Source: Paenibacillus sp. R14(2021) (GTDB lineage: Bacteria > Bacillota > Bacilli > Paenibacillales > Paenibacillaceae). From it: 64,000 nucleotides of DNA. Positions 56,401 through 64,000 of this stretch are shown piece by piece. The stretch is from NCBI RefSeq assembly GCF_019431355.1, contig NZ_CP080269.1, forward strand, positions 2,508,501 to 2,572,500, in the 5' to 3' direction. Below the pieces are notes generated by a model. That model did not search any database and was not told where the DNA came from. It worked only from the letters and a program-made list of their open reading frames with translations. The stretch's first letter is position 1. Each line of letters starts with the position of its first letter. A program made the position numbers and the translations under genes.

Positions 56401-58850
56401 GTTACCGCCAGTGCCAGCGTCACGAAGTACGCAATCGGCAGCAGGCTTCGCCGCAAATTATCGATAATCTGCCAACGGGTGAGAAGCGAGAGATCAATCG
56501 GCCGCAGCACGCCGCGGCGGTCGCATAGCGAGGTATACAGCCAGCATAGCAGCTGCCAGTCTCCGCGAACCCAGCGGTGCATCCGTTTTTGATACGAAAT
56601 GTAAGTGGAGGGATGATCGTCGATCAGTTCAACATCGGACAACAGCGCCGCCCGCAGGAAGCCCCCTTCCAGCAAATCATGACTGAGCACCCGATTGTCA
56701 GGAATCCGCTCGCCCAGCAGCTCATGGAACACCTCCACGTCGAATATCCCTTTTCCCGTGAAAATCCCTTGTCCCAGCGCATCCTGATACGGATCAGACG
56801 CCGCAAAGGCATAGGGATCCATGCCCGGCTCCGACCAGAAATAAGCAAGCCGCGACCGCATAGCCGATTCATAGCTGATGCCGATACGCGGCTGAAGCAC
56901 GCCATAACCTTCAACGACTCTTGTTCTTGCGGTATTCATGCGGGGCCGGTTATACGGCAGATGGAGCGTGCCGATCATCCGCTGCGCGCTGCCCATCGGC
57001 AGCCGAGTATCCGCATCGAGCGTGATGATGTAGCGGATGTGCTGCAGGATGTCCTGCTTGCCTAAGACGATGTCATAGCTTGTCTCTTGGCTGCCCCGAA
57101 GCAGCTCGACGAATTCCACCAGCTTCCCCCGCTTGCGCTCCCAGCCCATAAACACCCCTTCACTCGGATTCCACTGCCTGCGGCGCTGACAGAAATGAAA
57201 GGTTGTCCCCTCGCCGCCGTATTTCCGGTTCAAGAGGGCGATCCGTTCCTTGGCGAACGAGATGAGCTTCTCATCCTCAGGGAGCCGCTCCTCACGGGCA
57301 TCGGTAAAATCCCCTAACAATGCGAAATGGATATGCGGATCGCGATTCGCGAGATAATGAATTTCCAGACGGTCCGCAAGCTCCTCGATCTCGTCAGTCG
57401 ACGACCAAATCGCCGGAATCACGACCATTGTGGACGCCTCAGGCGCGATGCCGTTCGAGTAATCGTACCGCAGGAGCGGTCTCGGCCGGCAAATCCGTTC
57501 TATGCCGAAATGCAGCCACGTCATAGCCCATTCGCTTGCTGGGAACAGCAAGGCCAGCAGAATGAACAGCATGCCTAATGCCGTAACCCCTTTACCGATT
57601 CCGATCCAGGCTGCTGCGACAATATAGACAAGCGCAAACAAGCCGAGCACCGTGACAAAATAGGTCAAGGCCGCACGCTTGGCAAAGCCGCTGCTTGGCA
57701 TGCTTCTCGGCTTACTGCACGTTTTTAGGGATTGCATAAGGCTTGACACGCCGGGCGGCTCGAATAAGTAATACGCCACGAATGATTGGCGGGAAAGCAG
57801 GTCAGATGTGCCGGGGGTTTGGGCTTTCGGTTCTTCGATAGTCCGGTCATGCTCCAATTTCGCTAGAGAAAGCGCTTGGCCTGCGACCAAGCTTTCCGGT
57901 ACATGCAGCCTCCGCGCGAGATGAGCAATCCGGTTCAACAGCTCGTTTCTGCTAAAAGAATCGAGCCGCGGGTATGTGCCTGTGCTATCGCTGCGAAGCG
58001 TCCGATCGAGCAGACTGATCCGCTCGAAGAAGGCCTCCCAATCTCTGCGCTCGTTGCTGCGCAGACTTGTAATAAGATTTCCTGCACTCACTTGATAGAC
58101 GGCTTGCAGCTGATGCTCGTAGGTGACGATGCGGTCCAGATCCTCCGAACCGTTCTCGTATCTGCATAGGAGCCATTCCCTTACGGCGGCGGTATCGCCG
58201 GACCACTCGCGCAAATGGCTGACCAAATGCGCGATCCAAGGTCCTGATAGCGGAACGCCTTGTCCGGCTGCTTCGAGCTCGCTGCTAATCGCTCCAGCCG
58301 TTAGACCCGCAGGATGAATGCGCGAGAGCAACTGCTGTATCTCGGCGCATACCTCCCGGCGGTCACGCACCATCGCCATCGTCTGAGCTAACCGCTCGAC
58401 GAGCGCCACGCGAAGAATGAGCGGAATTGACCGCGTCTCAAACAGCGATAACGCAGATATTTCCTGATACGCATTCACATATGCTGCAAAGGATTCCTCG
58501 TCGAGGATGCCGTCAACCTGCTCTAAATAAGCCGTGCATACCGCATGCATGCGCAGCTTCCCGCTGACGCGTAATCGCGGAAGATGGATAAGCGCCGAGC
58601 GGGACAGCTGCGTCCGAACGCCAAGCGCCTGCTCCTCGATAAATTCCGCGTTGTCGAGCAGCCATTCTTCAGCCTGCTGCGCACAGCCCGGACGTCCGTC
58701 CTGCAGACGGTTCACAAATTTCCTCAAGTTCTCTATATCTGCATCGAATTGTTGACTGATGTATCTCGGCTGGGCTGCCGCCGCCTTTAAATGATGCTGA
58801 AGTGCAAGCTCATGTGCTTGACGACAAATCTGTTCGATCGTATAAGCCAT
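50499..58850 (-). CDS. Cyclic beta-1,2-glucan synthase-like enzyme (GT84-GH94)
   Basis: 2783 residues, the length of NdvB/Cgs enzymes. An N-terminal cytosolic region (1-385) precedes membrane helices near 388-445. A GT84 glycosyltransferase domain follows (about 480-790) with TLDADTRLP near 610 and HRWVRGDWQ near 760, then more membrane helices (about 810-1000). A glycoamylase-like domain spans about 1090-1430 (SWSGTMFEYMMP near 1257, FMAHHQGMS near 1396). The C-terminal half is a GH94 phosphorylase-like region with NGFGGFS near 1973, the general-acid motif GDWNDGM near 2457 and QYTHGVIW near 2613. NdvB polymerises and cyclises beta-1,2-glucan from UDP-glucose, with the phosphorylase domain adjusting length. 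RBS GGAGGAAACG. It appears monocistronic. Confidence 0.88.
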   Translation of the reverse strand: MAYTIEQICRQAHELALQHHLKAAAAQPRYISQQFDADIENLRKFVNRLQDGRPGCAQQAEEWLLDNAEFIEEQALGVRTQLSRSALIHLPRLRVSGKLRMHAVCTAYLEQVDGILDEESFAAYVNAYQEISALSLFETRSIPLILRVALVERLAQTMAMVRDRREVCAEIQQLLSRIHPAGLTAGAISSELEAAGQGVPLSGPWIAHLVSHLREWSGDTAAVREWLLCRYENGSEDLDRIVTYEHQLQAVYQVSAGNLITSLRSNERRDWEAFFERISLLDRTLRSDSTGTYPRLDSFSRNELLNRIAHLARRLHVPESLVAGQALSLAKLEHDRTIEEPKAQTPGTSDLLSRQSFVAYYLFEPPGVSSLMQSLKTCSKPRSMPSSGFAKRAALTYFVTVLGLFALVYIVAAAWIGIGKGVTALGMLFILLALLFPASEWAMTWLHFGIERICRPRPLLRYDYSNGIAPEASTMVVIPAIWSSTDEIEELADRLEIHYLANRDPHIHFALLGDFTDAREERLPEDEKLISFAKERIALLNRKYGGEGTTFHFCQRRRQWNPSEGVFMGWERKRGKLVEFVELLRGSQETSYDIVLGKQDILQHIRYIITLDADTRLPMGSAQRMIGTLHLPYNRPRMNTARTRVVEGYGVLQPRIGISYESAMRSRLAYFWSEPGMDPYAFAASDPYQDALGQGIFTGKGIFDVEVFHELLGERIPDNRVLSHDLLEGGFLRAALLSDVELIDDHPSTYISYQKRMHRWVRGDWQLLCWLYTSLCDRRGVLRPIDLSLLTRWQIIDNLRRSLLPIAYFVTLALAVTVLPGSAVRWLVLVFATMLLPLIKQLLLVKPADPHARRYWSTFVHIGIALWTLPFQTAVLIDAIVKTVYRLGFSKRRLLEWTSSSHIERNQGGKRRVVLLGANGGFLLVILFAVAAAWQGDGLRWFGLALCVLWLLAPLAVWWLDQPITDYREQLDAAAKEQLRGLAKQIWDFYEDYAGAGDHYLPPDNVQIEPSNGVAHRTSPTNIGFLLTAAVAARELELITTQELVERLDRTVDTIERMEKWNGHLYNWYDTTSLALLQPAYVSTVDSGNFVASLMTVKQGLLHWLTQAAQAMRVEPVPGSRGQLSVEFAVELEATRPEDFYEVHTRASRHTADYTGSPQADPGNWLSRGYELLDRLEQLITSTDFRPLYDDKAKLFVLGFHASSGQRDTILYDLLASEARQTSFVAIALGQISVSHWLALGRTAKKHGRRVTLVSWSGTMFEYMMPWLIMRTYRNTIWDSTYRGVVKRQIEYAKERGVPFGISESGYYAFDYAMNYQYRAFGVPGLGFKRGLEEDLVVAPYAAVMALPFALREGLKDLERMEKLGARGRYGYYEAIDYTPARMPQGESCKVIRSFMAHHQGMSLLTLTNLLLPDRMIDYFHCDKRVQAAELLLIERMPPKSSILERELPGRTRNEPPKAAEIGPLREFSVVPTPIPEVNVHANESLTSVVTSSGSGFIRFGGIALTRWREDPVAEPWGSYMYLRDVTRNKHWSPSYLPCRTVSDKQSVQFLQERTTFLREEDELRSQLDITVSPESNAEVRRLTLTNQGKETRIVEVTTFLELAMATPDADKAHPAFTKLFIQTEYAADAECLLARKRPRNEGEQSLWAFHTLTISEGERERAAGQVQFETDRASFIGRGHTLANPRGLESRLGGTFGSVADPAFVMRRRISIEPGGQAVLTAITGAAPDREKAVETAVRLSHEQHVTRTFQLAWTRSQIDLQHLHITAADAGVYQLLAGRVLFSSPLRQEQEESIAANSKSQEGLWAHGVSGDRPIVLASIDDSSNLPFLNKLLVGYEYLRRKGLLFDLVIWNESPGGYQQELRDAIQRMVEQVAPNHGGGPSGVHIIAGESQPAEDRTLLFAVARLILRADGPSLKAQLQLAEPLETASSQSVPAMRVREESAQSSVSVQPEAAQPAQASEPEESSLLFFNGFGGFSLDGSEYRIVLRNGNHLPAPWINVMANPRFGCITSELFTGFTWWRNSRECKLTPWSNDPALDPPGEVCYLRDEDSGEYWQLTHPRKEEASVYKAAYGKGYSRYEHESRGLRQQMTVFVPLEDPVKIIRLQVKNTTGNDKRLSATYYAEWVLGVHREGNAANIITEWDEDTGILLAHNTYQGTFREATAFLTVNAPPAAEQSGSAERSWTGDRLEFLGREGDWEHPAAMRSRQLSGTTGAAYDACGAVQSVVMLAPGEEQTIYILLGCEDSREAAGKLADKYADAQACDQALEDIRAYWQEMLGTFKVSTPSAEMDVMLNSWLLYQTLACRMWARSAFYQVGGAYGFRDQLQDSLALLNTKPEATRRQIILHASHQFIEGDVQHWWHEETHRGIRTRFSDDLLWLPYAVVRYLEHTGDTTILEETAPFLKSEPLKVDEHERYEATVQSEQTGTIMEHCLRAIDRSLQFGEHGLPLIGIGDWNDGMSNIGPDGRGESVWLGWFLGDVLQGVARLCEQRGDHERADHYWATRKQLANALQESAWDGQWYRRAFTDGGQWLGSVHNAECRIDSIAQSWSVISGMAPRERAQQAMQSFDRELVDRDLALAHILTPPFDKTHPSPGYIQGYPPGIRENGGQYTHGVIWSIVAWCGLGDGDKAFELFHLFNPVMHTKTSTEVRTYVGEPYVMSADVYSEEPHRGHAGWTWYTGASGWMYQAGIEWILGLKRRGERLLLEPCIPRDWPGFNVNYKYKGTEYRIAVSNPSRKSTGWTSLRIDGQEVERTAQAEMEGPFIPLQDDRGIHQIELTL

Positions 58851-58973
58851 GGATTCGTTTCCTCCGGAGAGTCTGTTGTTGAACTACGATTGTTCGTCCG
58901 GTTATTCTGAAATCCCGTGACCATCAAATTATTACCAATTAGGGGGCAAATTATGAGGATTTTTCAAAAACAA

Positions 58974-58999
58974 TAAAAAAAGACGGTCATAGGACCGTC
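58974..58999 (-). terminator. Terminator of the ade-glycosylase operon
   Basis: GACGGTC (58982-58988) pairs with GACCGTC (58993-58999); seven T follow on the minus strand. Confidence 0.8.
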
Positions 59000-59048
59000 C
59001 TGCCGAAGCTGATTATTCGTTATTTTGTTACGAGGGCTCAATCGATAT

Positions 59049-60281
59049 TCAGTGCTGCCTTGCACAATGCTCAATCGATACCGTTTCCGCTCCATGACTG
59101 CGTGCGAACGTCTGCAGCTCAGCCTGAATGCTTTCGTTCAGCCGCTCGGTCAGCTCAATACAAGGGTCGATCTGCAGCAATTGCACGCTCAAATGCTTTT
59201 CCTTGCTGTTCAGCCGCGGGTCCATTCGGCCGATCAATCGGTCACCGGCCAGGATCGGCATCGCGTAATAGCCGTATTTGCGCTTGACAGCAGGCGTATA
59301 AATTTCCCAACGGTATTCAAACTCGAACAAATCCTCCAGCCTCTTGCGGCTCCACAATAAATTGTCCAGCGGCGGAAGAAAACGAATGGACTCGCCGTCT
59401 CCATCCAACTCTTCCGAGATGCCTACTTGATGCGCCTCTAGTCTTCCGACATCCCCGGCCAGCACGTAGTACGTCTGTTTGACACCGTCAAGCTCGACAG
59501 GTACCGCTTCACCGGCTCGGACATATCTCTCGATCGCCTGCCTCCGTTCCGCAGCATTCATGCGCTGCCAGCCAAGGCGCGGATCGCTCGGTTCGAATAC
59601 GCTGTAAGCGCGGAAGTATTTGCGGAGCATGGCATCCAGTGCCTCCGCCGGGTCAATGGTTTCGGCCTTATGCTGCAGCTCGGCCGGGACGCAGCGGCGG
59701 ATCACGTCAAAGTGACGCTGATTCCCCTCTCTGCCTACTATCCGGATTTCCGCGGCATCCATCAATAGATTCAGCGCATGAGAAGTCGCTTTGGTCTTCG
59801 CATTCACATTGTCCCAGTAGCCATGCACGCGCTCCTCGGATTGAAATGCTTTTGCAGGCAGCGGACCTTCGTTCTCCAGCTTGTGTATCACGCCATCGGC
59901 GACCGATCGGATCGCCTCGATGCTTGCTTGCAGCCGCTCCCGCAAACGCTGGCGGACCGGTTCGAACATCGGGTAGTCCTCCATCGGAATGACACATGCC
60001 GCATTCGCCAAATATTCGAAAACCTCGTTGTGCCGCAGCATCCCATTCAATATGCGGGGCTCATAGCCCGGAATGCGCGCCGCCAGCGTTAGATGCTGAT
60101 TGGGTCGTACAGCGGATACGGGATCAATCTGGACGCATTCGAGCTGCCGTATGACAGCCTTCACGCGTTGGTACAGTTCTTCCTCGGTCCTTGCAGGTTC
60201 ATCGCTTGGCCGGAGCAGCAGCTGCTTCTCCAGCAGTAACCGGCGCAATGCCCTTTTCGATGTCCGGATCGGTCTCATCAT
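59049..60281 (-). CDS. YcaQ/AlkX-like winged-helix DNA glycosylase
   Basis: 410 residues of the HTH_42 family (AlkZ/YcaQ), which unhooks DNA crosslinks or removes alkylated bases. The catalytic-loop motif is QID in ECVQIDPVSAVRPNQHLTLAARI; AlkZ proteins have QxQ and the YcaQ/AlkX branch has QxD, so this is the AlkX type. The C-terminal part contains FLPPLDNLLWSRKRLEDLFEFEYRWEIYTPAVKRKYGYYAMPIL, the usual ending of the family. Two adjacent ATGs (60281 and 60278) follow GGGAGG; the second has the better spacing. It starts 34 bp after the adenine deaminase stop with no terminator between, so both genes should share the riboswitch-controlled transcript. Confidence 0.87.
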   Translation of the reverse strand: MMRPIRTSKRALRRLLLEKQLLLRPSDEPARTEEELYQRVKAVIRQLECVQIDPVSAVRPNQHLTLAARIPGYEPRILNGMLRHNEVFEYLANAACVIPMEDYPMFEPVRQRLRERLQASIEAIRSVADGVIHKLENEGPLPAKAFQSEERVHGYWDNVNAKTKATSHALNLLMDAAEIRIVGREGNQRHFDVIRRCVPAELQHKAETIDPAEALDAMLRKYFRAYSVFEPSDPRLGWQRMNAAERRQAIERYVRAGEAVPVELDGVKQTYYVLAGDVGRLEAHQVGISEELDGDGESIRFLPPLDNLLWSRKRLEDLFEFEYRWEIYTPAVKRKYGYYAMPILAGDRLIGRMDPRLNSKEKHLSVQLLQIDPCIELTERLNESIQAELQTFARSHGAETVSIEHCARQH

Positions 60282-60315
60282 TATCCTCCCTATATCTCGG
60301 TCACTATTACTCGGT

Positions 60316-62073
60316 TCAAGGCTGCGACGGCTCCATGTCCGCTTGAACGGGGATATGCCTGTACGCTTCGAAATCGAACAACCCCTTATCCGTCAATTTC
60401 AACTGCGGTATGACCGGCAGTGTCAGGAAGGACAAAGTTAGAAAAGGATTAAACGTCTCCTGCGCTCCGATAGCGGACAAGGCTTGATTCAATGGTTTGA
60501 GTTCCTGGTACAGCTCGATGTAGGGTCTCTCCGACATAAGGCCGGCTACGGGCAAGGAGAGCGAGGCCAGCACTTCCCCGTCCGATACGACGACTAAGCC
60601 GCCTTGTTGGCGGAGCAGCTCATTGAACGCGATCAGCATATCTTCGTCTGTCACGCCCGCAATCACGATATTATGCGAATCATGGGAAACGGAGGAAGCA
60701 ATCGCTCCCCTGCTGAACTGAAAGCCTTTGACGATACCAAGACCAATGTTGCCTGTGGCCCGATGGCGCTCAACGACCGCTAACTTCAACTGATCCTTCG
60801 CAATTGACGTTTGGAATAAGCCGTTCTGCCGATCTACCGCTTCCCGGCGATGATGAGTGACGATTTGATTCGGAACGATCTCGATTACGTTGCAAATATC
60901 GGCCGAGAGCGGAAGGTTGAGATCCTTGAGTTCCAGCTCCTTGGCATTCAGCTTAGGCAGAGATAATGACATCATCGGCGATATTTCCGGAAAGGCTTGC
61001 TCATCCACGCTTCCTTGATCCACGATACGAAGGCCTCGCTTGTAAACGGCATGAATGGACAAGCTATCCAGCTCGTCGACCACCAGAAAATCCGCCAAAT
61101 ACCCCGGTGCAACAGCTCCTCGGTCACGCAAATTGAAGCATTCCGCCGTATTGATCGTGGCCATTTGAATCGCCGTTACAGGTGCGAGCCCTTTCTTAAT
61201 TGCCAGCCGCACAATATGGTCAATGCTTCCCTCCTCGACTAGATCATCCAGCAGCTTATCGTCCGTAACGAATACGCATCTCCGTGAATTGTGTAAGGTT
61301 ACAGCAGGCAAGACCGCGTCCAGGTTTTTGGCGACGGTTCCTTCCCTAATCATAAGATACATGCCAAGCTCCAGTCGATCCCGCGCTTCCTCGACGCTGA
61401 TGCTTTCGTGATCTGTACGGATTCCAGCAGCCATATAAATGTTCAAGCTTTCCCTATCCATGCCTGCCGCATGGCCGTCGATAAGATGAGACTGTGCTCC
61501 GGCGAGCTTCTTCAGCATGGTGATTTCCACATTGGACACCGACGGAAAGTCCATCACCTCGGCGAGTCCTAGCACGTTAGAGTGTGCATAGTAAGGTTGC
61601 AGCTGTTCGGCCTCCAGCTTCGCACCGCTGCTTTCGAACGGCGTTACCGGAACGGAGGACGGCAGCATTACGAAAATATCGAGCGGTAGCTGCTCCGCGC
61701 TGCTCAGCATGTAATCGATTCCTTCGGCTCCCGCTACGTTCGCGATCTCGTGAGGGTCCGTAATGGCGGTGGTGACGCCGTGCAGAAGCAGCACCTTGGC
61801 GAACTCCTTCGGTGCGAGCATCGAGCTTTCAATATGCACATGTCCGTCAATAAGCCCGGGTACGATATATCGCCCTTCGGCATCGTACCCTTCGATTCCT
61901 TCGTACGACCCGATGCCGACAATTACCCCGTCCGCAATCGCTAGGTCGCCTTCGGTCACCGTTCCGGTAAAGACATTGACGATCTTCCCGTTCGTAATGA
62001 CGAGATCGGCCGGTACGTGCTTGGCTGCGACTGCGATTCTTTTTCGCAGCTTTACTTCTACGTTATTCATCAT
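60316..62073 (-). CDS. ade: Adenine deaminase
   Basis: 585 residues of the amidohydrolase-superfamily adenine deaminase, converting adenine to hypoxanthine and ammonia for purine salvage. Metal-binding motif GLIDGHVHIESSM and the adjacent TDPHEIANV are characteristic, as is HLIDGHAAGMD further on. The C-terminal adenine deaminase domain contains ASSVSHDSHNIVIAGV. Full length. The 5' leader carries an adenine riboswitch and an intrinsic terminator, so expression should rise when adenine is abundant. RBS GGAAGG-like. First gene of a two-gene operon with the AlkX-like glycosylase. Confidence 0.95.
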   Translation of the reverse strand: MMNNVEVKLRKRIAVAAKHVPADLVITNGKIVNVFTGTVTEGDLAIADGVIVGIGSYEGIEGYDAEGRYIVPGLIDGHVHIESSMLAPKEFAKVLLLHGVTTAITDPHEIANVAGAEGIDYMLSSAEQLPLDIFVMLPSSVPVTPFESSGAKLEAEQLQPYYAHSNVLGLAEVMDFPSVSNVEITMLKKLAGAQSHLIDGHAAGMDRESLNIYMAAGIRTDHESISVEEARDRLELGMYLMIREGTVAKNLDAVLPAVTLHNSRRCVFVTDDKLLDDLVEEGSIDHIVRLAIKKGLAPVTAIQMATINTAECFNLRDRGAVAPGYLADFLVVDELDSLSIHAVYKRGLRIVDQGSVDEQAFPEISPMMSLSLPKLNAKELELKDLNLPLSADICNVIEIVPNQIVTHHRREAVDRQNGLFQTSIAKDQLKLAVVERHRATGNIGLGIVKGFQFSRGAIASSVSHDSHNIVIAGVTDEDMLIAFNELLRQQGGLVVVSDGEVLASLSLPVAGLMSERPYIELYQELKPLNQALSAIGAQETFNPFLTLSFLTLPVIPQLKLTDKGLFDFEAYRHIPVQADMEPSQP

Positions 62074-62123
62074 AGCCCACCTTCCCGTTTCTTAAATCGT
62101 GTCCTGCACCCTCATCCAGAACG

Positions 62124-62177
62124 CAAAAAAAATCCTGATTACAAAAGAGCGTACACGCTTTTTGTAATCAGGATTTT
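62124..62177 (-). terminator. Riboswitch expression-platform terminator
   Basis: A long stem (about 62129-62150 with 62155-62177) whose 5' arm includes the 3' strand of the aptamer P1 helix, followed by eight T on the minus strand. Terminator and ligand-bound aptamer exclude each other, giving a switch that is on with ligand. Confidence 0.88.
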
Positions 62178-62225
62178 ACGGTTCCTGGTAGAGACCCTCA
62201 AACCTTATTATTGAGGTTATACATA
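62161..62225 (-). ncRNA. Adenine riboswitch (purine aptamer with U74)
   Basis: Read on the minus strand: P1 TGTA..TACA (62220-62223 with 62163-62166), P2 CCTCAA..TTGAGG with loop ATAATAAG-like, the conserved junction TCTACCAGGAACCGTAA, P3 CAGGA..TCCTG, then ATTAC. The sequence is almost identical to the B. subtilis pbuE adenine aptamer. The specificity base before the 3' P1 strand is U (GATTAC), which selects adenine; guanine aptamers have C. It sits in the leader of adenine deaminase. Confidence 0.93.
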
Positions 62226-62237
62226 TCGATTGTTCTT

Positions 62238-62267
62238 ATCATAATGGCCTTAAGCCCATTGCGTCAA
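62238..62267 (-). promoter_or_regulatory. SigA promoter of the ade operon
   Basis: On the minus strand TTGACG (complement of 62262-62267), 18 bp, TATGAT (complement of 62238-62243). The start site near 62231 is just upstream of the aptamer; the leader is about 158 nt. Confidence 0.7.
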
Positions 62268-62395
62268 TAGAGCATCTTAAATACATCGAGCGGCTTCAAA
62301 TGTCATAGGATAGCGGAAAATGCGGCACCTTGGCAAAGCAGATGTGCTACAATAGATCGAAACGTAAGTACCGAAAAAGTCTTGGAGGTTCATCC

Positions 62396-62980
62396 ATGCG
62401 TAAGCTGCTCTTCTTTATCGGTCCTGCCGGGGCAGGGAAAACAACATTAGCCAAAGCTTGGGTCCAGCAGCACGGCGGAGCCTTTCTCGATATGGATACG
62501 CTGCTTCGTCCAGCCGCGGAGGTCATCATGACGCTTGCAGGACGGGATCCCGCGGATCGGGATTCGCCTTTCTACAAGCAGCACTGCCGCGATCTTGGAT
62601 ACCGCATTACGATGGATGCCGCGCTTCAGCAGCTGTCGCTTGGCTTAGATGCCATCGTCATCGGGCCTTTCACCAAGGAAACAGAGGATGCGGAATGGCT
62701 TAACCGTGAGCTCGCTCGGATCGGAGCCTCTCTCCATGACACACGGGTTAAGCTGATCTCTGTTTATTTGCCCAGCGAAGCCGACTATCGGCATCGCATC
62801 GAAACCAGAGCGTCGTCGCTCGACATGTGGAAGCTGGAACATTGGGAGCAGTTTCGGCATTCACTCGCACGCCGGACAATAGCATGGCAGCTTGATGCTT
62901 CGTCGATGCTTGCGTTCGACAATTCAGGCCTCTTCACTGCAGCGAAGTTAATTGAGCTCGAACAGTTCATCCACAACTGA
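62396..62980 (+). CDS. P-loop ATPase/kinase-like protein (AAA_33 type)
   Basis: 194 residues from the ATG at 62396 behind TTGGAGGTT; an in-frame start 66 bp upstream has no RBS. Walker A motif FIGPAGAGKTT lies at the N-terminus, and LDMDTLLRP supplies a Walker B-like Asp. The pattern resembles small-molecule or nucleoside kinases and zeta-toxin-like P-loop proteins of the AAA_33 group. A basic stretch (YRHRIETRASSLDMWKLEHW) could be the lid with its Arg residues. The substrate is unknown. It is a single gene ending at a strong bidirectional terminator shared with the rRNA operon. Confidence 0.8.
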   Translation: MRKLLFFIGPAGAGKTTLAKAWVQQHGGAFLDMDTLLRPAAEVIMTLAGRDPADRDSPFYKQHCRDLGYRITMDAALQQLSLGLDAIVIGPFTKETEDAEWLNRELARIGASLHDTRVKLISVYLPSEADYRHRIETRASSLDMWKLEHWEQFRHSLARRTIAWQLDASSMLAFDNSGLFTAAKLIELEQFIHN

Positions 62981-62994
62981 ATCGCGATACACAG

Positions 62995-63031
62995 AAAAGG
63001 CAAGCTATGAATTAACCATAGCTTGCCTTTT
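62995..63031. terminator. Bidirectional terminator, ATPase gene and rRNA operon
   Basis: AAAAGGCAAGCTATG (62995-63009) and CATAGCTTGCCTTTT (63017-63031) form a perfect 15-bp stem with T runs on both strands. It closes the + gene and the rRNA operon coming from the right. Confidence 0.88.
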
Positions 63032-63136
63032 GTATTGCATCCTGAAAACTGGATACGAACCTTTGCGAAGGTCATTACTTAGCTGAGCGAAGATGTTAAC
63101 GTTGGTTTCCGAAGTGAACCCCTTAACAGGGTTCAA

Positions 63137-64000
<864 letters not shown>

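Noticed and set aside
62161..62225. Guanine or preQ1 class riboswitch.
   Set aside because: The base before the 3' P1 strand is U, not C, and the whole core matches the pbuE adenine aptamer.

Overview
The window looks like a chromosomal segment of a spore-forming Gram-positive bacterium of the Paenibacillus type. The evidence is a GerE homologue behind a SigK-like promoter, three germinant-receptor operons, a YhcN/YlaJ spore lipoprotein, a sugar ABC transporter without its own ATPase paired with a YesN/YesM-type two-component system, strong AGGAGG ribosome-binding sites, and the 3' part of a Bacillales-type 23S rRNA at the right edge. The genus is inferred. No insertion sequence, phage gene, integrase or CRISPR array was seen.

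Layout. 1-10.5 kb: truncated sensor kinase, TPR membrane protein, glutaminase, a DHA2 drug exporter divergent from a TetR regulator with a palindrome between them, gerE, a PhyH dioxygenase, a YhcN-type lipoprotein carrying a seven-copy 11-residue repeat, and a secreted RCC1-repeat protein. 10.7-18.6 kb: two germinant-receptor operons tail to tail (A-B-C plus a small D-like gene on +; A-B-C on -). 18.8-19.9 kb: SRPBCC protein and a Zur-like regulator. 20.1-29.5 kb: a sugar-uptake locus, with two permeases, binding protein and a cytoplasmic clan GH-D glycosidase on -, divergent from a response regulator/histidine kinase pair on +. 29.6-34.6 kb: M48 peptidase, a rifampicin phosphotransferase-like gene (rph) with a divergent promoter pair and a possible small RNA, and an acidic protein of unknown function. 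34.7-43.8 kb: a second glycan locus with a secreted triple-CBM35 GH-D enzyme, a mutarotase-like protein, a giant DUF5107-TPR protein and an AraC regulator. 43.9-48.1 kb: a third germinant-receptor operon in the order A-C-B. 48.3-50.4 kb: a Tet(L)-like exporter and its TetR regulator, with a matched operator in front of each gene and an apparently leaderless tetR. 50.5-58.9 kb: a 2783-residue cyclic beta-1,2-glucan synthase-like enzyme. 59-62.3 kb: adenine deaminase under an adenine riboswitch, followed at 34 bp by a YcaQ/AlkX-like DNA glycosylase gene. 62.4-64 kb: a small P-loop ATPase and the 3' portion of a 23S rRNA gene on the minus strand, with no 5S gene between it and the next terminator.

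Themes. Spores (three receptors, GerE, YhcN protein), alpha-galactoside or related glycan use (the two GH-D enzymes form an outside/inside pair linked by the ABC importer), and drug or antibiotic resistance (two exporters, rph). The observations that most merit a check are the riboswitch-glycosylase link, the repeat expansion in the YhcN lipoprotein, the antisense-type RNA candidate opposite the rph leader, the leaderless tetR whose operator fills the promoter spacer, and the DUF5107-TPR locus. I found no clearly unprecedented multi-gene system.
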